A stretch of 6,962 nt of DNA from DAOPXV01 sp035352535 (GTDB lineage: Bacteria > Muiribacteriota > UBA9980), in the NCBI GenBank assembly GCA_964545075.1, contig CAZJFS010000212.1, positions 1 to 6,962 of the forward strand, written 5' to 3'. The notes under the pieces are model-generated. The model was not told the origin of the DNA. It searched no databases and saw only the letters and a list, made by a program, of their open reading frames with translations. The stretch's first letter is position 1. Every line of letters begins with the position of its first letter. Of this stretch, positions 5,107 to 6,962 are shown piece after piece. The translations under genes and the position numbers were made by a program.

Positions 5107-6120
5107 ATGAATACTTTAAATAGTCTCAAAAACCAAGTTTTTTGGGTTTCCGTCCTGGCTTTTTCGGTATTATTTACGGGAAGCCCTTGCGTTTACGCTC
5201 AGTCCTCGCTGGAAGGCGGTAAAATTCGGTTCGCCGCCGCGAGCGAAGAGGTCAATGTCTCCGGAGTAAAAAAACCTGCTGAAAATAACTACAGCGATGA
5301 AAAAATCCACGAAATCGTAAAATCGTTCTTTGCGATGCTGTTTGAAAAAAACTACGAAGGCGCAGCCGTTTTTATGGAAAACCGCCAGAAGCCTGAAAAA
5401 ACGATAGCCGCAATGGAAAAGTGGCGCGAGCGTTTCATGGCGCCTTCGGACGTTAAAATATTGAACAGGAAAAACAATACCGACGGAAGCGCCACGGCGG
5501 TGGTCACATTTCAATATAAAAACGCCAACGGCGTTTCCGACATTATGCGTGAAAAAGTAACATTGTTTAATTCAGCCGCTGAGTTAAAGATAAGAAATCT
5601 CGATTCGCTTGACGCGATAATCAAGCCTGCTTCGAAAACCGTTTCAGGCACCGTTAATACCGTTTCAGTCTCGACCTCGCAGCCCGACAATTCCGGAGCT
5701 TCTTCGGCCATCACATCCCTGCTTTCCGGCAATACCGGCAGCCAGAGCGGCGGCGCTCCGAACATCACGAGTCTTATTTCGGCTATCGGTTCCGGTAACG
5801 GCGGCGCGGCCAATATAGATCCGGGCGAACTTTTAGGGCTTATGACCGATATGGCAAATGATCCCGACGTTCTCGCGCTCGCAACTAACCCGAAAATAAT
5901 GGCCATCGCTAAAGACCCGTCCATCATGAGCACGCTTATGTCCGGAAACGCAGCCGCGGCCGAAGCCGATCCCCGCATCAAGGAACTTTTAAGCGATCCG
6001 GGCGTTCAAAAAATAATAGAAAAAATGAAAAACAAAAAATCCGGCGGCAGCTCCGGCTCTTCGATTGAAAGCACGCCATCGTCGGTCAGCGATTCGCAGA
6101 TGGACAAAATATTCGAATGA
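5107..6120 (+). CDS. exported protein with NTF2-like region and C-terminal STI1-like nonapeptide repeats
   Basis: A 337-residue protein I cannot assign to a named family. Residues 1-31 are a Sec signal peptide: a lysine at 8, a hydrophobic stretch at about 11-24, and a likely type I cleavage site after V-Y-A (residues 29-31). Cys28 lies inside the signal and does not form a clean lipobox. Residues about 62-165 (DEKIHEIVKSFFAMLFEKNY, then MEKWRERF, then strands around VVTFQYKNA and REKVTLFN) resemble small NTF2-like/DUF4878-type domains. Residues about 175-240 are a low-complexity Ser/Thr/Gly/Asn linker. Residues 252-305 contain (D/N)P every nine residues at 252, 261, 270, 288 and 297, with the slot at 279 filled by SG; this recalls STI1 modules of Hop and ubiquilin. 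The tail, from about 306, is Lys then Gly/Ser-rich. It is driven by a consensus promoter and followed after 111 bases by htpX on the same strand. Inferred role: a periplasmic or surface protein that binds other proteins, with low certainty. Confidence 0.87.
   Translation: MNTLNSLKNQVFWVSVLAFSVLFTGSPCVYAQSSLEGGKIRFAAASEEVNVSGVKKPAENNYSDEKIHEIVKSFFAMLFEKNYEGAAVFMENRQKPEKTIAAMEKWRERFMAPSDVKILNRKNNTDGSATAVVTFQYKNANGVSDIMREKVTLFNSAAELKIRNLDSLDAIIKPASKTVSGTVNTVSVSTSQPDNSGASSAITSLLSGNTGSQSGGAPNITSLISAIGSGNGGAANIDPGELLGLMTDMANDPDVLALATNPKIMAIAKDPSIMSTLMSGNAAAAEADPRIKELLSDPGVQKIIEKMKNKKSGGSSGSSIESTPSSVSDSQMDKIFE
5860..6021 (+). repeat. nine-residue (D/N)P repeat array in the exported protein
   Basis: Codons 252-305 split into six units of nine residues: DPDVLALAT, NPKIMAIAK, DPSIMSTLM, SGNAAAAEA, DPRIKELLS and DPGVQKIIE. 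Position 2 is Pro in five of six, and positions 4 and 5 are mostly aliphatic or Met. The fourth unit is degenerate. The pattern implies short helices capped by (D/N)P, as in eukaryotic STI1 modules. The unit DNA sequences differ, so this is a protein-level and not a recent DNA repeat. Confidence 0.75.
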
Positions 6121-6144
6121 GATGGCACGTTTCCTGCTTTAATT

Positions 6145-6172
6145 TTTGGCGTAACGATCCGCGTTTTAAAAT
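6145..6172 (+). promoter_or_regulatory. weak candidate promoter upstream of htpX
   Basis: TTTGGC (6145-6150), 16 bases, then TAAAAT (6167-6172). The -10 is good and the -35 poor. No terminator is seen between the exported-protein gene and htpX, so htpX may rely partly on read-through from the promoter at 5014-5042. Confidence 0.3.
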
Positions 6173-6231
6173 GAACGCTGAATTTTTTCGGCGCGCCGGA
6201 TTGAACTTCTATGGAAAGGGGCCGTGCTTTT

Positions 6232-6962
6232 ATGAATAACTTCAAACTCATGATTTTCATGTCTCTTCTGATAATGCTTTTTGCCGTTATCGGAAACGCC
6301 CTGGGAGGTCAGGGCGGGATGCTTATCGCGCTTGTATTTTCGCTCGTGATGAATTTCGGGGCCTACTGGTTCTCCGATAAAATAGTCCTGTATAGTTATG
6401 GCGCAAGGCCGTTGCCTTTCGAAGCCGCGCCAGAGATCCACGAAATCGTCGAGCGGCTTTCCGAGCGCGCCCGCATACCCAAACCCATGGTTTATGTCGT
6501 CGAAACCGGCGTTCCGAACGCTTTCGCGACGGGAAGAAACCCGGCTAACGCCGCCGTCGCGGTGACGGCTGGCCTTCTTAACACGCTCAACCTGCATGAG
6601 ATCGAGGGCGTTTTAGCCCATGAACTCGGCCATGTAGTTAACCGCGATACCCTCATAACCACTATCGTCGCAAGTTTTGCCGGCGCTATTTACACCGTCG
6701 CCGATATGCTCAGATACGCGATGATTTTCGGAGGCGTCCATTCAGACCGCGACCGTGACGAGGGCGCCGGCGCTCTGGGTTATCTTTTCATAATTATAGT
6801 AGCTCCAATAGTCGCGCTGCTTCTTCAGATGGCGATATCGCGTTCGCGTGAATACGGCGCTGATTATTTCGCGGCTAAACTTGCCGGCGACGCCGACGGC
6901 CTTATGTCTGCGCTCATAAAACTCGACCATTCAAACCGTATGCCTCATCAACAATTTTCGTC
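6232..6962 (+). CDS. htpX: membrane-bound zinc metalloprotease HtpX (M48), C-terminus cut by window
   Basis: HtpX degrades misfolded or damaged inner-membrane proteins, with its active site on the cytoplasmic face. The first 243 residues are visible; family members are usually about 280-300, so the end is lost at the window edge. Two N-terminal membrane helices (about 5-21 and 29-47) precede the catalytic domain. The zinc-binding HELGH is at residues 130-134 (His130, Glu131, His134), preceded by IEGVLA and followed by VNRDT as usual in the family. The third ligand is expected at Glu207 in SRSREYGAD. PNAFATGRNP (95-104) is another HtpX signature. Further membrane segments lie at about 142-168 and 181-201. 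The start at 6232 gives the typical MNN-type beginning and has AGGGG (6217-6221) 10 bases before it. An in-frame ATG at 6211 would add seven residues but lacks a Shine-Dalgarno. It follows the exported repeat protein by 111 bases on the same strand. Confidence 0.95.
   Translation, partial: MNNFKLMIFMSLLIMLFAVIGNALGGQGGMLIALVFSLVMNFGAYWFSDKIVLYSYGARPLPFEAAPEIHEIVERLSERARIPKPMVYVVETGVPNAFATGRNPANAAVAVTAGLLNTLNLHEIEGVLAHELGHVVNRDTLITTIVASFAGAIYTVADMLRYAMIFGGVHSDRDRDEGAGALGYLFIIIVAPIVALLLQMAISRSREYGADYFAAKLAGDADGLMSALIKLDHSNRMPHQQFS

Noticed and set aside
5511..5981. Minus-strand 156-codon reading frame opposite the exported-protein gene
   Set aside because: It is a shadow of the GC-rich codon pattern of the real gene, which has a signal peptide, ribosome binding site and promoter; the reverse frame has none.
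6189..6198. CGGCGCGCCG palindrome between the exported-protein gene and htpX, as a terminator
   Set aside because: It has no loop, and the T-run lies before it and not after it on the plus strand. Nothing is transcribed from the opposite strand here.
6211..6231. ATG at 6211 as an alternative htpX start
   Set aside because: It is in frame but has no ribosome binding site, and the added residues do not resemble HtpX N-termini; 6232 gives the usual MNN start with AGGGG upstream.
6171..6239. A 22-codon reading frame overlapping the htpX start, as a leader peptide for translational coupling
   Set aside because: Its ATG has no Shine-Dalgarno and overlaps the weak -10 candidate, and nothing in the peptide looks conserved.

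Overview
The window reads as a compact stretch of chromosome from a diderm (LPS-making) bacterium. It holds KdsA, which makes the Kdo sugar of the LPS inner core, a housekeeping RsmA methyltransferase, a membrane HtpX protease and a Sec-exported protein. No phage, IS, CRISPR or RNA gene is visible. The iron-sulfur-flavoprotein cysteine motif and the metal-type KdsA cysteine fit an anaerobic or uncultured lineage, but I cannot assign a phylum from sequence alone.

Layout. Minus strand, 1-379: start of kdsA, cut by the window edge, with its own promoter. Minus, 488-1435: rsmA (ksgA), driven by a perfect TTGACA-17-TATAAT promoter; the longer TTG-started reading frame would begin inside that promoter. 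Plus, 1621-2886: an unrecognised 421-residue protein carrying a ParB/sulfiredoxin-like DGHHR motif, whose -10 box ends only 6 bases before its ATG, so its mRNA is probably leaderless. It converges on the minus-strand gene 2900-3472, an NADPH-dependent FMN reductase/iron-sulfur flavoprotein. Upstream of that, also on minus, is a MATE efflux transporter (3557 to about 4924) whose only well-placed start is a CTG behind a strong Shine-Dalgarno. A divergent promoter region (about 4925-5106) separates it from the plus-strand gene 5107-6120, an exported protein with an NTF2-like N-terminal part and a C-terminal array of nine-residue (D/N)P repeats resembling STI1 modules. Then comes htpX (6232 to window end, partial).

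Most genes seem to have their own sigma-70-type promoter; several have a spacer of exactly 17 bases. The plausible transcriptional pairs are MATE plus flavoprotein (81-base gap between coding regions) and the exported repeat protein plus htpX (111-base gap). The second pair may both act on envelope protein quality, but that is inferred from adjacency and domain resemblance only.

The best leads are the STI1-like nonapeptide repeat array in an exported bacterial protein next to htpX, the CTG-initiated transporter, the apparently leaderless DGHHR gene, and that gene's unassigned domain combination. No clear new defence or mobile system is present.
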